NCBI RefSeq assembly: GCF_900496995.4
Contig: NC_044009.1
Coordinates: 10,262,001-10,326,000, forward strand
DNA: 64,000 bases
Source of the DNA: Aquila chrysaetos chrysaetos
Taxonomy: Eukaryota; Chordata; Aves; Accipitriformes; Accipitridae
Reading direction: 5' to 3'
Below the pieces are notes generated by a model. It saw only the letters and a program-made list of their open reading frames with translations, was not told where the DNA came from and searched no databases. Position 1 is the first letter of the stretch. Every line of letters starts with the position of its first letter. Shown in pieces: positions 1 to 12,485 of the stretch. The translations under genes were made by a program, and so were the position numbers.

Positions 1-470
1 GCTTTATTAACAACTCAGAGTTGGGCCACCACTGCAGCGAATGGCAAGCTTCCAAAAATTTCTCAGTCTTATATACCTTTTTACCACCCATTGTCCCAGT
101 CCAAAGTCTTTGTAATTTTCCAGTTGATCTCGGTTCCCATGTCGTTATCATTCATCAATTTATCTCATCAATTCTCTTGTAGCGGTTCTTCTGAAGTTAG
201 TGGTCGTAGGCAGAAGGTCTTTGGTCACCACAATCACTTATCTTCTTACACATCAAAGATCACCTTTGAATTTCTGAAAATCACTCAGGCTGCTCTATTA
301 ATTTATCTTGCTCTAAAGTTAATCACTTACTACCATGTCTTAGGTCTAAGATGGATGATCCTTCTTCTGTTGATTCAGCTTGACTGGGTTTTAAGCCAGC
401 CATGGTGGTGGCTACACATAGGACAAATAAGGAGCTTATGCATATTCTTTTTTTAAGCACTTGCATTCTA
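1..470 (-). mobile_element. Candidate truncated ERV LTR, antisense, cut by window start
   Basis: Read on the minus strand, this AT-rich stretch has LTR-like order: a TATA box (TATATAAG, about 69-76) followed roughly 65 bp later by AATAAAGC (about 1-8), as in a U3-R junction. The 3' end would lie before the window. A possible 5' end is the TGTAGCCACC sequence near 409-418, but I found no target-site duplication or internal coding sequence. It lies inside an ADARB1 intron, opposite to ADARB1 transcription. The call rests on signal order only. Confidence 0.35.
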
Positions 471-3032
471 TTAATCATATCTAAAGCAATCTCTAATCAT
501 TAATTATATGTCTAATATGAACAGTCTTAGAAACAATAAGGCTTCATGCCTAGTTCCCTTTACAGTCATGGAGCGGCAGTGTTGCACTTCAGTGGCACAG
601 GCTAAGTTGCATTGTGCATGATCAGCTCCAGTTTTCAGGAGGTGTGATGCATGAGTTCATTGCCAGCCGCTCAGAAGGACCGCAGAAGTTGTGATGAGGA
701 CTTTTTGACTCTCATCTTGTCATAAAGACCTGTTCTTGCTGGGTCTTCCTCAAGTATTGCTTGTGTGATATTCTTGATGGTACCTGCTCAGCAGGGACCG
801 CTGTCTGCCCTCCCGGCTTGGTCAGTGTGTGGATCCCACATCCCTGCTTACCGATTTACAGATCCGTGGGTGTAGATCTGTGGCATCCTGCTGTATTTCA
901 GCTCCTGGATGCATCTCTCCTAAAAGAAATCAGAAGAGAGCTCTTCAGGAAACTTTTGTTCTGATTCTAAATTTTTTCAGCTTATGTTTTAAGAAAATGG
1001 GGAACGATAGGGTTATTTTTTATTATTTACTTACTCAATTACTGGCTCTCAGTCATAGTGACCAGGTTGACATAAACCAAGCTTAAAAATACAACAGCTT
1101 CGGGAAGTTTAATACAATTAATATTTCAAAATGTTTATTTATTAAATAAGGAATTGATTATAGTAAGCAAACTGAATTTCACTGTGTCATGCAGACCTCG
1201 TAGGTCTCACATGCTCTCAGTGCTGGGCCCAGAGGTGCCGTGAGACCTGGGCCAAGTGAGCCAGTCCTGCGCTTGGGTGCCTGAGGTTGACTTAACTTTG
1301 TTTATTAGCTTGCATTTCAAATATCAGCAAGAAATGAATCCTGCTGCAACGCTTATGTTCAATTTATACAAATTCACTAGATTTTATGAAGTGTAGGACC
1401 TAGCATAACCTCAGAGCAGATTTGAAGTAGGTTCTCAGTGAGAGTTGCGTTAGAGTAAAAATGGGATCTTTACTTATTAGAAAGAAAAAAATTGCCCTGT
1501 TCCTTTGTTCTCTCCTGGCGAGACAACTGAGACGTGGAAGGTAGAGTTTTGCCACCCCTGTAACATCTGCAGGATCAAAATCAGCGTGCCCCTCAGCTTT
1601 TCCACAGCACGCACAACCCAAACTCACTGCCCTGGCTGCTGCTTGAGAGTGCCAAGCACCGTCCCGCTGCACGTGCAGGAGAGGGTTCGCACGTGGATGA
1701 CAGCGGCTGCCATGATCTTCAAGCACAGTGCTACAGTCATTATATACAGTGCATCTTTGCAGCGTTGGGGTGCCATGGGGGAATGAATCCTGCCCTGGGC
1801 AGATTGGGCAGGCAGCTGGCCTCACTTCACACTTGGGTTAGACTGCAGGTGGCTTTGCTTCTCTATCAGTAGAGATGAAGCCATGTTTGAGAGGTGTCAC
1901 ACAATTTAACATCTGAGCAAAATGATCCGTGTCCTCTCTTGAGTCCTGCGGTTCGCCATTTCTGGGCACTGTAAGTAGCAATGGGCCCATAAAGTGGGGC
2001 AGTGGCTGAAGCACAGCCAGATTTATGCTGAAAGACTCAAATGTCTTCTAGTTTGGGCTTTCTGCAGAGGATGCTGAGGATGGGGCTCACTTTGTCTAAC
2101 TTGGATGCCCACAGCATCAATGCCATTGCCTGTGCTGGTCATGCCATGCCCTGGCATAGTCCATAAGAAGGAGGAAATAGATTGGTAGCTTTTAGTGAAA
2201 CACACTCAACAGCTACTGAAATGTAGACAGGTTTGCAAGGCATCCTGCCATCTCATGCCGCTGCTCTGACCCAACTCCGTTTTTATGAGGGAAAGTGAAA
2301 AAGCACGTTGTAGGCACTTCTAAATAATCACGACCTCTCCGAATAAGATTGCAGTCCAAAGTTGTTAGCTGAATTGTAACTGTGTGTTGAAACATGACCA
2401 GAGTTCATAGTTTCACACCTGTTTTGAAATGAGATAAGCAACATGCACCTAAATTTCTACAACAGTAGAGCAAAAGGGAATTGATTGGAGAGTTACAACT
2501 GTCAAAACCTCGCAGTAGCTGCTCTTTCCTACACTCGGCTCGTCCTGCTACTGAGTGGGCTCTGAGAGCAGTGGTTTCTTGTGCAGGAGCAGAGCAACTT
2601 TTTTTCTGCTTCGTAATTATTTACAGGTTAATAATGAGTTCATTGATTTGCCCTGTAAGCCAGACCAGATCCTGCTGAGATGGATGTGGCAAGGCTCCTG
2701 TTACTGTCCCCGTGGACCCTTGTCACAGACCTCTCCACGATCCTCTCCGCTGAGGAGGCTGGTTTCTCACAGCTCCAGTGATGCACACTTGCCCTGCTAG
2801 GAAGGACAGAAGGAGAGAGCACTTTAGCCAGGATGAGAATGAGATGTGCATGGCAATATCTCCGTGAGTCGGTGAAAAATCTGCAGGATAATGTCCTTGG
2901 AATAAAAGATCTGCTTGTAAGACTGCTTAGCGATGTGATTTCAGTAGCTCTGCTGTATCGCTTACTCCCCAGTAAAAACAGAAATCAAGACTTAGTATTT
3001 ACTATTGTCATTAAACATCGCTTTTCTTTCAG
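471..3032 (+). other. ADARB1: ADARB1 intron sequence (last part of penultimate visible intron)
   Basis: No exon is recognisable here. I looked for the preceding ADAR2 deaminase exon (the part before the GISNAEARQ segment) and did not find it, so it lies upstream of the window. The short open frames in this stretch have no family resemblance and no fitting splice sites. The intron ends in a pyrimidine-rich tract and AG at 3031-3032. Confidence 0.6.
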
Positions 3033-4135
3033 GTATTAGCAATGCAGAAGCCCGTCAACCAGGGAAAGCACCAAACTTCAGTGTGAACTGGACAGTAGGA
3101 GACACTGGTCTTGAAGTTATTAATGCTACAACCGGCAAAGATGAAATGGGTCGTGCATCTCGCCTTTGTAAGCATGCTTTTTACAGCCGCTGGATGCGTA
3201 TTCATGCAAAGGTATATCTTCCAGAGTGCTAGAATTTCCACTACTTCTTAATTCTTAATGAAATATCTCTGCGTGCCTGCTTTCTGTGTTTCGAAGCCAC
3301 TTTCTGAGCCTGTTTTAAGCTGAGCCTGACATTAGCTGCTGCTCCATGTAGTAATGGAAAAGAACAATGCATTTGTTTAGCTTATTCTTTAATTTGATGA
3401 TGAAATGTCCAAAACGCATGCAAGGATCTCATAATCCTTGGTTTATAGCTAAGTAAACAAAGGGTGCTATCTCCTTTGAGCTTGCCTTCTCATTTTAATT
3501 TATTTCAAAGGATAATCCCAGTTTTACCACAAGCTAACCTACTGAGCTTTTGCTCAGTCCTCTCTTAGAAAGAAAGGCTACAAGAAAGTGTCTGACAGCG
3601 GCTTTTCAATATCTAGATTTCTTCCACTGAAGGAAGCTGATAATCCAGAGAAAGCAAAAGGCAGGCTGGCTGGGGTGCAGCTAGTCCCAAGAAAGTGCCT
3701 CTGCCATGGCGTGGTGCAGCGCAGCAGAAGGGCTCGCTTTGCAAGAGGCAAACGTTGCAGCTGGGTGCGGTGAGGCTGGGTACAGAGCCGTGATGGCTGG
3801 AAGGAGCAGTACTGTGTACTTGTCTGCCTTTGCCTGAACACTTGGTTTAGTAGCTCATTACCTTGTTTTAATAATAGTTGTTTTAAGAACTCAGTCACTC
3901 TCAAGGTGTTTGGCTTAATAGTTTCTTGTCTGTCTTCTTTTCTCATCTTTAATCCCCACAGCTTTCCTCTAGCTTGCGCTCAAAGATCAAGCCTAATCTG
4001 TACCACGAAACCAAGCAAGGAGCCACCGAGTATCAAACTGCCAAAGAGTGTTTGTTTAAAGCATTCCTGAAGGCAGGACTTGGAGCCTGGGTGGAGAAGC
4101 CCATAGAACAGGATCAGTTTTCTCTCACGGTCTAA
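3033..4135 (+). CDS. ADARB1: ADARB1 (ADAR2) adenosine deaminase, last two coding exons
   Basis: ADAR2 converts adenosine to inosine in double-stranded RNA in the nucleus, for example in glutamate receptor pre-mRNAs. Only the C-terminal end of the deaminase domain is present. Exon 3033-3211 enters in phase 2 and reads [16 protein letters not shown], then the [20 protein letters not shown] segment. Exon 3962-4135 ends with [20 protein letters not shown] and a TAA at 4133-4135. The residues that in human ADAR2 hold inositol hexakisphosphate near the C-terminus appear conserved (Tyr and Lys in YHETK, Tyr in TEYQ, Lys in TAKE, Trp and Lys in WVEKP). The alternative, ADARB2, is less likely because its C-terminus differs strongly in this region. 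The start of the last exon ([12 protein letters not shown]) is about two residues shorter than in mammals. The gene starts upstream of the window. Confidence 0.95.
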
Positions 4136-7000
4136 TTCACAGACTGCACATCACTTTGGAAAGGGGGTTGTTCTGGAAATTCCTGGTGTCCAGCATTGCT
4201 TTCTGGCATCTCCGCAGCCATCAAAACATCTTTTTACTGTTTGGAGTTGGGTTTTTTCCCTTTGTTTTTCTGAAACTTCATAGTAACTGTTTCTGTTTTG
4301 CCTAAGTATTGAAACTCAGTGATGATCTGACACATAATTGTATATTTTGTTATGGGAAAGTAATTTCTGGTGTATTTCTAGAAATACTTTCACTGTAGAA
4401 AACTTGCAGTAAGGTTGTCCTTACAGTATGCAATGACTCATTTTTTCTGGGTTAAAATAATTTCTTTTTTTAATTCAATGTCATCAAATGCATGAAGAAA
4501 TGAAAGTTTCTCTAGGTTTTACACCACACTTTAGGAAGTAGCTTAATTTTTTTAAAAGAAAATAGGTGACAAAGCTGATTCTACTCCTCTGTTAACTTGT
4601 TTTTGAACTGCAGATATTTCTAGCATATAGCCCACAGAGCCAGAATGGAGTCTGGACAGCTATTTTTTCCCCACTTCCTTGCTCTTTAAAACCAGCTGCT
4701 GAAAATTTCATGTCTTTGATGTATGTATTTATTAGTCTGTGACCCAGTTTTTAACATGCAGCTTTTTATTCTGTTTTTAAAAATACATTTACCTCCCATT
4801 AACACACATTGTGAAGTCTTCATTTTTTTACCATTGTAAACTGGAAACAGCAAAATAATTATTTGTAAGTTAAGAAGTTTAGTCTATAATGTGCAGAAAC
4901 CTGTTTAGAAGTAGATGATTTGTATATCCCAGGAACTCATCAGAATACAATCGTAACTGTAACAGTAATATGACAACTTCAAAAAAAAAAAATTGCTCAT
5001 TTTAAGGGCACTAAGCCTGAATTGCCAAAACTAGTCACTTGCTGGGTATTAATTGCTCTCTTCTCAGAAATGAAAAGCTCTTGTATGGACAGAAAGTTGT
5101 TAAAACTTCTTTCCTGTGAGTTACATCTGCTTTCACCCAAGTTGTTGTGTCTCTGAGATTTCATTGACTTTTGGCTTTACATGTGTGATGGTCTTCATGA
5201 AGCTAATTAGGTAAGTTTCTCTCAAACGTGCTTTCATTTGCTTTCACGATTACTTAGAAAGGTGTTTTTCCTAAAGGTGTAGACACTTCTGCTTTATGTA
5301 AAAATGTAAGATAGAAGAGAAATACTGTGAGATCAGTTTGATTAACTGGTGTATAGAAGGCACTTTTAAAAACACTTTTTAGTACATGATGTTTAGGAGC
5401 AGATGAAACAATGTCTGGTGTCACTTCTCTGCACACATGGCGTGTGTCCAAACACATCCCTTGGCTTATGCCCATCCAGCTATCACCTGTGCTTTCTGAA
5501 GAGCATCTCAGAGATCCTTCGTGTTCCCTTTGCAAATGATGAAGGTGATGTTTCGTGACATGGGAGTCCGACTGACAAAACCAAATCAGCGCACCACTGC
5601 TCCAGCTGTTGGTTCCTGTCCCTCCGCTCCACCGCCCCCTGCTTGTGCTGCATGGGACATCAGATCAGCAGGCTGGTCCGTGCTTTGAAGTCAAGTGTTG
5701 TTTTTAGACCCACATTGGGTCAGAGATCCAGTTCAGAGTTGTGCCGGCACATCTGCGGAGGCAGTGGAGCGGAGCATGGGTCCCTTCACCCAGCTTCATG
5801 GCCAAAGCCTGTGTATCCTGAAGCTGTAACTGGAGTTACTGTACCTCAGCCCCAGCATCTCCAGGGGGTTAGCGAATACTTGGGGCGTTGGAGACTTTGA
5901 TGTAAAACCACTTCTGGGCTGGGCAATCCTGAATGCCAAGGAGATGTGCTGCTTTGTTATTGCTCAAGTAGGAACCTATTTTCAACTTCAAAAAATGATC
6001 AAGCCTGAAAATCACTTGTGCATTAGTTGAAGCTTCTGGGTTAGTGTCTTGGAAGTAATGCATTGAGGTGCAAACAATGCATTTTTGGCAGTCTTGTGGA
6101 TAATAGCGAGCACTGCTGTGGGAAGGCAAGCAATTCTGTGGCCTAGTGATCCCCTTGGAAGAGACTGTGATGCTTCCAGAGGTGACTGCCTTTTCCAGAC
6201 ACCAGAGGAACAAATGTTGCAAGCTGCAATAGACAGGCTGTGTTAATTCAGCTTTGTTGGCGACTTAAGCCATCCTATCCACTTCTTGTTAAAACCAAAA
6301 GTGCTCCCATGGCCTCTACAAGCCCGAGAAGGCTTTTGCGGTCGTCATCTGACTGAGGCTTAGACTGACCTATTCTAAAACTAAAAGGAATTTAATTGTA
6401 TGTGGTCAGATTTTGCAAGCACTTGGCCATCTGCCTTTGAGATCAACCTTGTCTCGTTCACGTTGCAGAAATTCTGTTGTGGCTGTAGTTGAATACTTGC
6501 ATATGTTTCTGCAGGATCAAGGGAAAGCTGGTCACACCGTGTACATTTTCTTGGGATCATTACTGCTATTAGATGAAACACACATTTTTAAGGGGCTCAG
6601 TCTATTGATAAATGAAGTCTGTTGATAATTTCCAGCAAATTATTTTTACCCATCTTTCTGAAGTGCTCTATCAAAAGTTGGTGTCTCTCTGGATTTTTTT
6701 GATGACTAGGAAAGTATTAGCTCAAACTATTTTTTTTATGAAGTCACAAATATGAGCAATATATTTAAGTATTATTATAGACATAGTTTTTTAAGCTGTT
6801 CGAATGAACGATTAAAATTAAACTGTAAAGGAAATATGTTCCTTGCCAAAACCTTTTGACGAAGGAATGGTGTCAGGTTATTTATGAGGAATGAGTTCTC
6901 TTGTTTATAATTCTGGGATTTTAAAACGTAAGAAGTTTTCCAGGGTTGTATGCAATCCATATCTGTCTTCTGGGAGTCAATAAAATACTGCTTGGCTTCC
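4136..7000 (+). other. ADARB1: ADARB1 3' UTR (probable extent)
   Basis: AT-rich, T-run-rich sequence without coding potential follows the ADARB1 stop directly. ADARB1 mRNAs are known to have long 3' UTRs. The first canonical AATAAA that I see downstream is at 6979-6984, which would give about 2.85 kb of UTR. Further AATAAA motifs at 7470, 8006, 8046 and 8471 leave the true end open. Confidence 0.45.
6979..6984 (+). terminator. ADARB1: Candidate poly(A) signal AATAAA for ADARB1
   Basis: This is the first canonical AATAAA I find on the plus strand after the ADARB1 stop codon. Several later copies (7470-7475, 8006-8011, 8046-8051, 8471-8476) could be used instead or in addition. The choice cannot be settled from sequence alone. 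Confidence 0.35.
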
Positions 7001-10000
7001 TTCACTTGCTTGTTCCTTTTTGTGCAGCTAATACATGGAAAAGTGGGGAGGCCGAGTTGTGATTGCCGATGCTCCTGTGTTCCTCACAAATCACCATCAC
7101 CGAGGAAGAATGGATAGCGATGTATATAATTTCAAGTGACTGCAAAAGATAAGGCAGCTCGGCTTCGGTAGCTGCTGAATGTTGTGGCTGACCTTTCTGT
7201 TGGGAGCGGCGGGTTGGGAGGCTGAGCAGTCTTGTCTGAAAAGCCTGGGCTGGCTGGGTGGGAGCTGGTCTGCACAGCTTGGGACTTGCAATGCTGCTCT
7301 GGGAGCTGCTTTGGTTCTTTCAGTTATTTAATTTTTTTTCCCTTATTTTTGATTGAATATGAGTATTTGTCTCAGGATCTTCAAAGGACTTAAAGAGTAA
7401 CAACTTCAATGTTGATGAATACTTGAAATCTAATTTAAGGTGTTTTTCTCCAGATGACAGTCTAGCTATAATAAAGTTTGTAGGTTAGTAAAATAGATAA
7501 TTTTAAATATAAATGTTTGAAATATATATGTTCTGCAGGATCGTTTTAAGAAAATTTGGGCCTAAAGGTTAACACTTGAAATATTGGTTATGGCTGTACT
7601 CAGGACCTGGTAATAACTATAGATTATTTCTTACCACTTGTGTGTGAAGCGTATCGTGTGTAGGAGCTTGTTAGCAACCGTTCTTCCCCAACGGCGTGGA
7701 TGTCCACGTAGCTCTCGCGCTTGCAGACCCCGCTCGTCCTCATGTAGCTAGTGACGGCAATCGTGAGTCTGCGCACTTAGGAATGTACAGTTGGCAATTT
7801 TGATCTCCTCATCTTAGAGAAATCTTTTCATGACTGGTTACTGCATAGGAAACTCAGGAGTAGAAGATTTTTGTGTGCTATTACTCTGTATGTCCTCTAA
7901 ATCTAAAATAATTTGCAGCTGGAAGTCTAAGATCTCAGAGCTGCTGTTGCATTTCATCAGTCCAGTTCTGTGATGTCTAAGAGTGCCATCGACCCAAGGG
8001 GAAAAAATAAATCTTGTCCTGCTCTCTGTGTGAAAACGTGCATGAAATAAAGCTCTTGGTTCAGAGTGCTTGGTAGCACAAAGCAGAGCGTGTGTCTCAT
8101 GGAAGAGTAGTGCTGCCTTTTGAAAACAAGCTGTCTTTTTAAAAAAATAACCAACCAGGAATTGACAATCAATTATAAGAATTGCTCGGTTGTGGTCACC
8201 ACATAATTGAGTTTTTTTTTTTTTTTTTAAATAGCAATGGTTTTCTAAATAGCAAAGATTATTATTGCCATTCCTTAAATTAGGCTTTAATGCTTGGGAG
8301 GGTTGTGCTTGCAGAGAAGCTGCACTCTGAATTCTTTGCATTTTTATCATCATAAAATGCCCACTGTGAAAATTTTCCCAAAGTTTACTGACAAGGAAGA
8401 AGAGCTGCAATTCAGGTATACAGTCAGAACAGAAATGTCTAGTGCTACTTAAAACCTAAGAACCCACAGAAATAAAATGTATAAAATATAATTATCCTGC
8501 CTCAGAATCACTGTGTGTTTTTTATTCTTTGTGGTTTGTTGGTTTTTTTCTACCACCAAGTGATTTCAGTTGAGTTTAAAAGATTGCATCTTCTCTTAGT
8601 GCGCTCCTGCTTGGAGAGGAGTTGACGTTTATCCCAGGGTTACCTACAGCTAACAGAGGCACAGGTTTTGAAAGGGACACAAAGTGGATTTTGGAAGGGA
8701 CACTGGGCCCGGGGCTGGGAAGGGGCTGGTGCAGGGGCAGGTTCCCGCTACACCCTGGTGCGGTGGCCTGGGCTTGGTCCCTGTCCTGCTTGGGGGTTCA
8801 GTGGAGACAGCTGTTGGCTCCGTCCTGCATGCTACAGCTGTGACTGAGCCAGCATCTGACTGAAGCAGGAGGAGGAGAGAGACATTAAAATTGCTGCTTT
8901 CTCTAGTTCCTAAAGCAGAAAGGATGACGTGGGACATGATTTCTGCTCCCTCCTGCTCTCTGCTGGAGAGGCCCTTAGGCAGGAGATGGGGAGCGTGGGC
9001 CAAACGAATTGTCTGCTCGGCAGCAGGCACTTCCCAGCCCCGGCCTTTCCCAGAGACATCCCAGCGCAGGCGGGCCCCAGCTACATGTAAATCTGAGGCT
9101 TTTAGGGTGCATTGGGCTTGCTGCCATTCCTTTATGGAAACAACTGGTCCGGAGTATTTGTAACAATTTTGGGTTGAGCCCCAAGGAAGAAAGTTGCATG
9201 GGTCTCTGTGGTTGGGTATTTACATCCACAGGATGCATGGTGTTTCATCACTAGGCAGGTGACGCGTGTCTCTAAAACACACCCAGGTGGAAAAAACGAA
9301 GGCCCCTACGTACATGCAAGAGCATCACGTGCCTAAGCTGTGACGGTGTTTCTGATAAAATTTCTTCTTTCATTGTTTCTGTTGAGCTGGTTGTGGTAGG
9401 AAGGATGCAGTCCAATGGGGGCTGCAAAAACTGAGCTGTGCTGAAATCCTGAACCTGTCAGAGTTGGTGGAGAGCAGATAGGACCTGAGTTTCTCCTTGG
9501 ATCATGTCAACATACGGTGTTTTTCAGAACCTTTGCAGCCAAAGGTCTGTCCTGTTGCCTGTTAATAAACGGGCAGTTAGTTGTGCCAACAGCATTTGCA
9601 TGTACAGGAATGAGTTTTATGAGTAGCTATGTTTTGTTTTCTTCACCCATTCCAGAAAAGAGGAATTAAGAGCCGTGTTTGCTGTCAGTACCAAGGGCAG
9701 CTGGCCTTGGCAGGTGTCACGATTTAAAGAATTTCTGTTCTCTGGAGGGAAAGATCCACAGCCAAGGTGACTGCAATATTTTTTCCTTTTTTAATATCTT
9801 CATCATTATCATACCAATATCATTTTTGTTGTAGTTCAGCTGAGATGTCTTTAACAAATTTAAGATCAAATGTGTGTGTGAATATGTATTTATACATATA
9901 TATATTGCTGTATATTATTTGCATTAAGCAGTTATTCTTCCCCAATCTTCCTGTGTGATAGTGTGAATACGTTAGTTTTACCTACCTGGTGTAAGGATAT

Positions 10001-10907
10001 TGAAGAACACGCTCAGATACTGTCCTCAACAGTCACTTTCTCCATTCATAATCCCAACTTTGAAGACAAGACCTCGTTTTACCTCTGGTTTGTCGCTTTC
10101 CTTAGAGCACACTTGTTTCTATCCCGGTGTCACTGCTGAAGCACAACCCATCGGTCGATTATTCTAAGCAATGACTGTTTTGCATACTACCTTGCTTTGT
10201 TTAATTAATGTTTGTACAGAGATTTGAAAATATAAAGAGCTATATCATTGCTAAGTTTCATCATTGTTTTTGTGCGTTGATATTGCTAGTGGCAGCAAAA
10301 AAATAAGTGAAACATCACAAAATACCGTGCACGTCCTTGAAATGGTGGGTTTAGTTACATCCCGAAGAGCTAGCAAGGAAGTAAGCTGAGGGTATATTTC
10401 TGAACCTGCCAAGCTGATCTCTGAAATCGCAGCTTTTGCAAAGAGAAAGGGAGGGATTGCAGACTTGGGAATGCACGGCACCGCATCACAGAGGGAGCAG
10501 GAGCGCCAGGGGTGTGCGTGTGCCTGCAGCTGGAAATGGGAAGCTCTGGAGGTGGGAGCTGCCCTCCCTGCCCGTGGGACACTGACCCACTGCCTAGGTG
10601 CCGTGGGTGATGCGCGGTGTCGCTGCTGGCCAGAGCATGGGAGAGGGGAGAGCGAGAAAGTACACGACGGGTCTGCAGCCCCAGCGTAGACACGTGGCCT
10701 GCCACTGCTGCTGCTTTTGAAAAATGGTGTTTTTGCAGTCGTTTGCTCAATTCCAAATGGATGTGTCCCTAACTTCTAGGGACTTGTAGGTGGTCACCAG
10801 GGTTTTCATCGGAGCACGTGTCCTCCATTGGGTTTAGATACTGCACGTGGTCATAGCCTTGGGCTCTGCTGCCAGGTGGGCTGGGTGAGCCCCATGAGGT
10901 GCCAGCT
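7001..10907. other. Intergenic or distal 3' UTR, no gene seen
   Basis: I see no splice-consistent coding exon, RNA gene or clear repeat. It contains a poly-T run near 8213-8228, a TA-rich patch near 9885-9915 and GC-richer patches near 8690-9100 and 10450-10700. The open frames in these patches are short, overlap on both strands and resemble no family I know. Confidence 0.5.
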
Positions 10908-11221
10908 GGGAAGAGCTGGGTGGGGCGGCCCTGGCAGGAGGCGTTCCTGGGGTCCCCGCAGATCCGGGTTCTGACCTCGGCTCTCTTCCTCTCTGTCCCA
11001 GCCCTTCAAAGCACGACAAAAGACGTCAGCCTCTCCGTCTCAAGCCTGGCAACTCAAACCCTATTCCTGCTAAGAGCCGCAGAGAGAAATCCCCCCTCCA
11101 GAAGGCTGCCGGTGCTGCAAGAGCGATTCCGCAGGGCGTGGAGGAGGTGGCCTTCTCTCTGGGACAATGGCTTCCTGTGCTGCTGGAGCTCTGTGCAGAG
11201 CTGATCCCGGGAGCTCCATGT
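10908..11221 (+). pseudogene. Orphan copy of the MROH last exon
   Basis: This 314-bp block is nearly identical to 19161-19473, which covers intron 14 end and last exon of the complete MROH gene. The few differences are an extra A near the start in the other copy, changes around the splice acceptor and two single-base length differences in the exon. It keeps an acceptor AG and, after it (about 11002 on), reads ALQSTTKDVSLSVSSLATQT and continues to RAWRRWPSLW and a TGA at 11202-11204. That matches the usual MROH C-terminus. No other exons of a gene copy lie immediately upstream, and homology stops abruptly on both sides, before any poly(A) signal. It is probably a non-functional relic of a tandem copy or a short dispersed duplication. 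Confidence 0.75.
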
Positions 11222-12052
11222 GCTGGGGCCACCTGAGCCTGCGGGGAAGGCTGGGTGGCTCCTGGCCTCTCCCTGCCCGGGGATCAGCTCTTCTCTAAGA
11301 GCGCTTTCTTTCACCCCGGCATGGGAATATGAAATCCATGTCATTATACGCAGAGGCCCAGGAGCATGAAAGGGAGAGAACAATAAATGGCTTTTAGACC
11401 TGCGTAACTTCATACTTTCTAAGGGGAGCTGAACCTAACAGCTGTAGCTGCCAACACTGTGTACAGATGCAGAAACGAACCTCTGGAGGAAGAAAGAAAA
11501 AGAACAAAACCAAGCAAGGAAGCGATCCCATTTCTAGGCTGTGCGATCGGCTTTATTTCTGTAGCTTGTCCCAGGTATTCCGTGCTTTCCCAGTGCAGGA
11601 CTTGGCCATCTTCTGGTGGTGGCGAGCAGCACGTGACTGGCTGTACCGCCAAATCTTGAGCTACTTCTCTTCTGCCCATCTTTCTCCAACCAGTGGGTCT
11701 TGCTTTGGTCCCCAGTATCCCCAGGGCATTGGGGAAGAGGAGAAAAAGGGTACTTGTGCTCAGCAACAGTTGCCCAGGCATGCAACGTGGTAGGAAAGGT
11801 GGCCAGAAACGCCTTCACTCTTTGGTTCTTCTGCTGAAGCCTTAACGCTTCCAACAAAGCTCATGGGCAGAGCGCCTGAAAAACTTGTCCTCGGAGATGC
11901 CCACAAATATTGTCCCAGCCCCGCACCGCCAGTTGTTTCCCGCCCGTGTGTTGCTGGCTGGATTGTTGAGGGGTCCGAGGTGCCTCTTCAGCCGGCGCCT
12001 GTGGAGCTCCTTCAGTGCTGTTCTGCTGTGGGGCAGGTTTTCCGGGCTGGGG
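11222..12052. other. Spacer between MROH fragments, no gene seen
   Basis: No exon with MROH similarity and flanking splice sites could be found. There is an AATAAA at about 11381-11386, too far from the orphan exon to assign. Open frames on both strands are by-products of GC-rich sequence. Confidence 0.45.
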
Positions 12053-12485
12053 GAGACCCTAAGGGGACAGGGCGGTGGGAGGCCCTGAGAGGATGGGCTG
12101 GTGAAAGACCTTGAGGGGCCAGGGCGGTGGAGCGCCTTCAGGTGCATCAGGGCAGCTGGAGGCCCTGAGGGGACGGAGTGGCGGCAGGCCATGAAGGGAT
12201 GAGGTGCTGGGGAGGTCCTGAGGTGACAGGGTGACAGGAGGCCCTGAGGGGACACGGTGCCGGGAAGCCACGAGGGGACGGAGTGGTGGGAGGCCGTGAG
12301 GGGACGGAGGGGTGGGAGGCTATGAGGGGACGGGGTGGTGGGATGACTTCAGGTGCATCAGGGCAGTGGGAGGCCCTGGGGGAATGGGGCGGTGGGAAGG
12401 CCCTGAAGTGACGGGGCGGCGGGAGGCCCTGAGGAGTTGGGGGGGTGGGCAGCCCTGAGAGGACGGGGTGGCGGGAGGCCGTAAG
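12053..12485. repeat. GC-rich minisatellite, about 26-bp unit
   Basis: Degenerate tandem repeat with a unit close to GGCCCTGAGGGGACGGGGTG plus GTGGGA. Two clean adjacent 26-bp units can be read around 12290-12341. About 16 units fit in the tract, with substitutions and small insertions. One longer module containing CTTCAGGTGCATCAGGGCAG occurs twice (about 12136 and 12347), so higher-order duplication has taken place. The repeat runs directly into the MROH exon-1-like fragment. Confidence 0.8.

Noticed and set aside
2481-2800. Possible upstream ADARB1 exon
   Set aside because: The open frames here do not resemble the ADAR2 deaminase sequence expected before the GISNAEARQ segment, and splice phases do not fit.
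12053-12485. CRISPR-like regular repeat
   Set aside because: The units are directly adjacent and degenerate, with no unique spacers, and the DNA is from a bird. It is a minisatellite.
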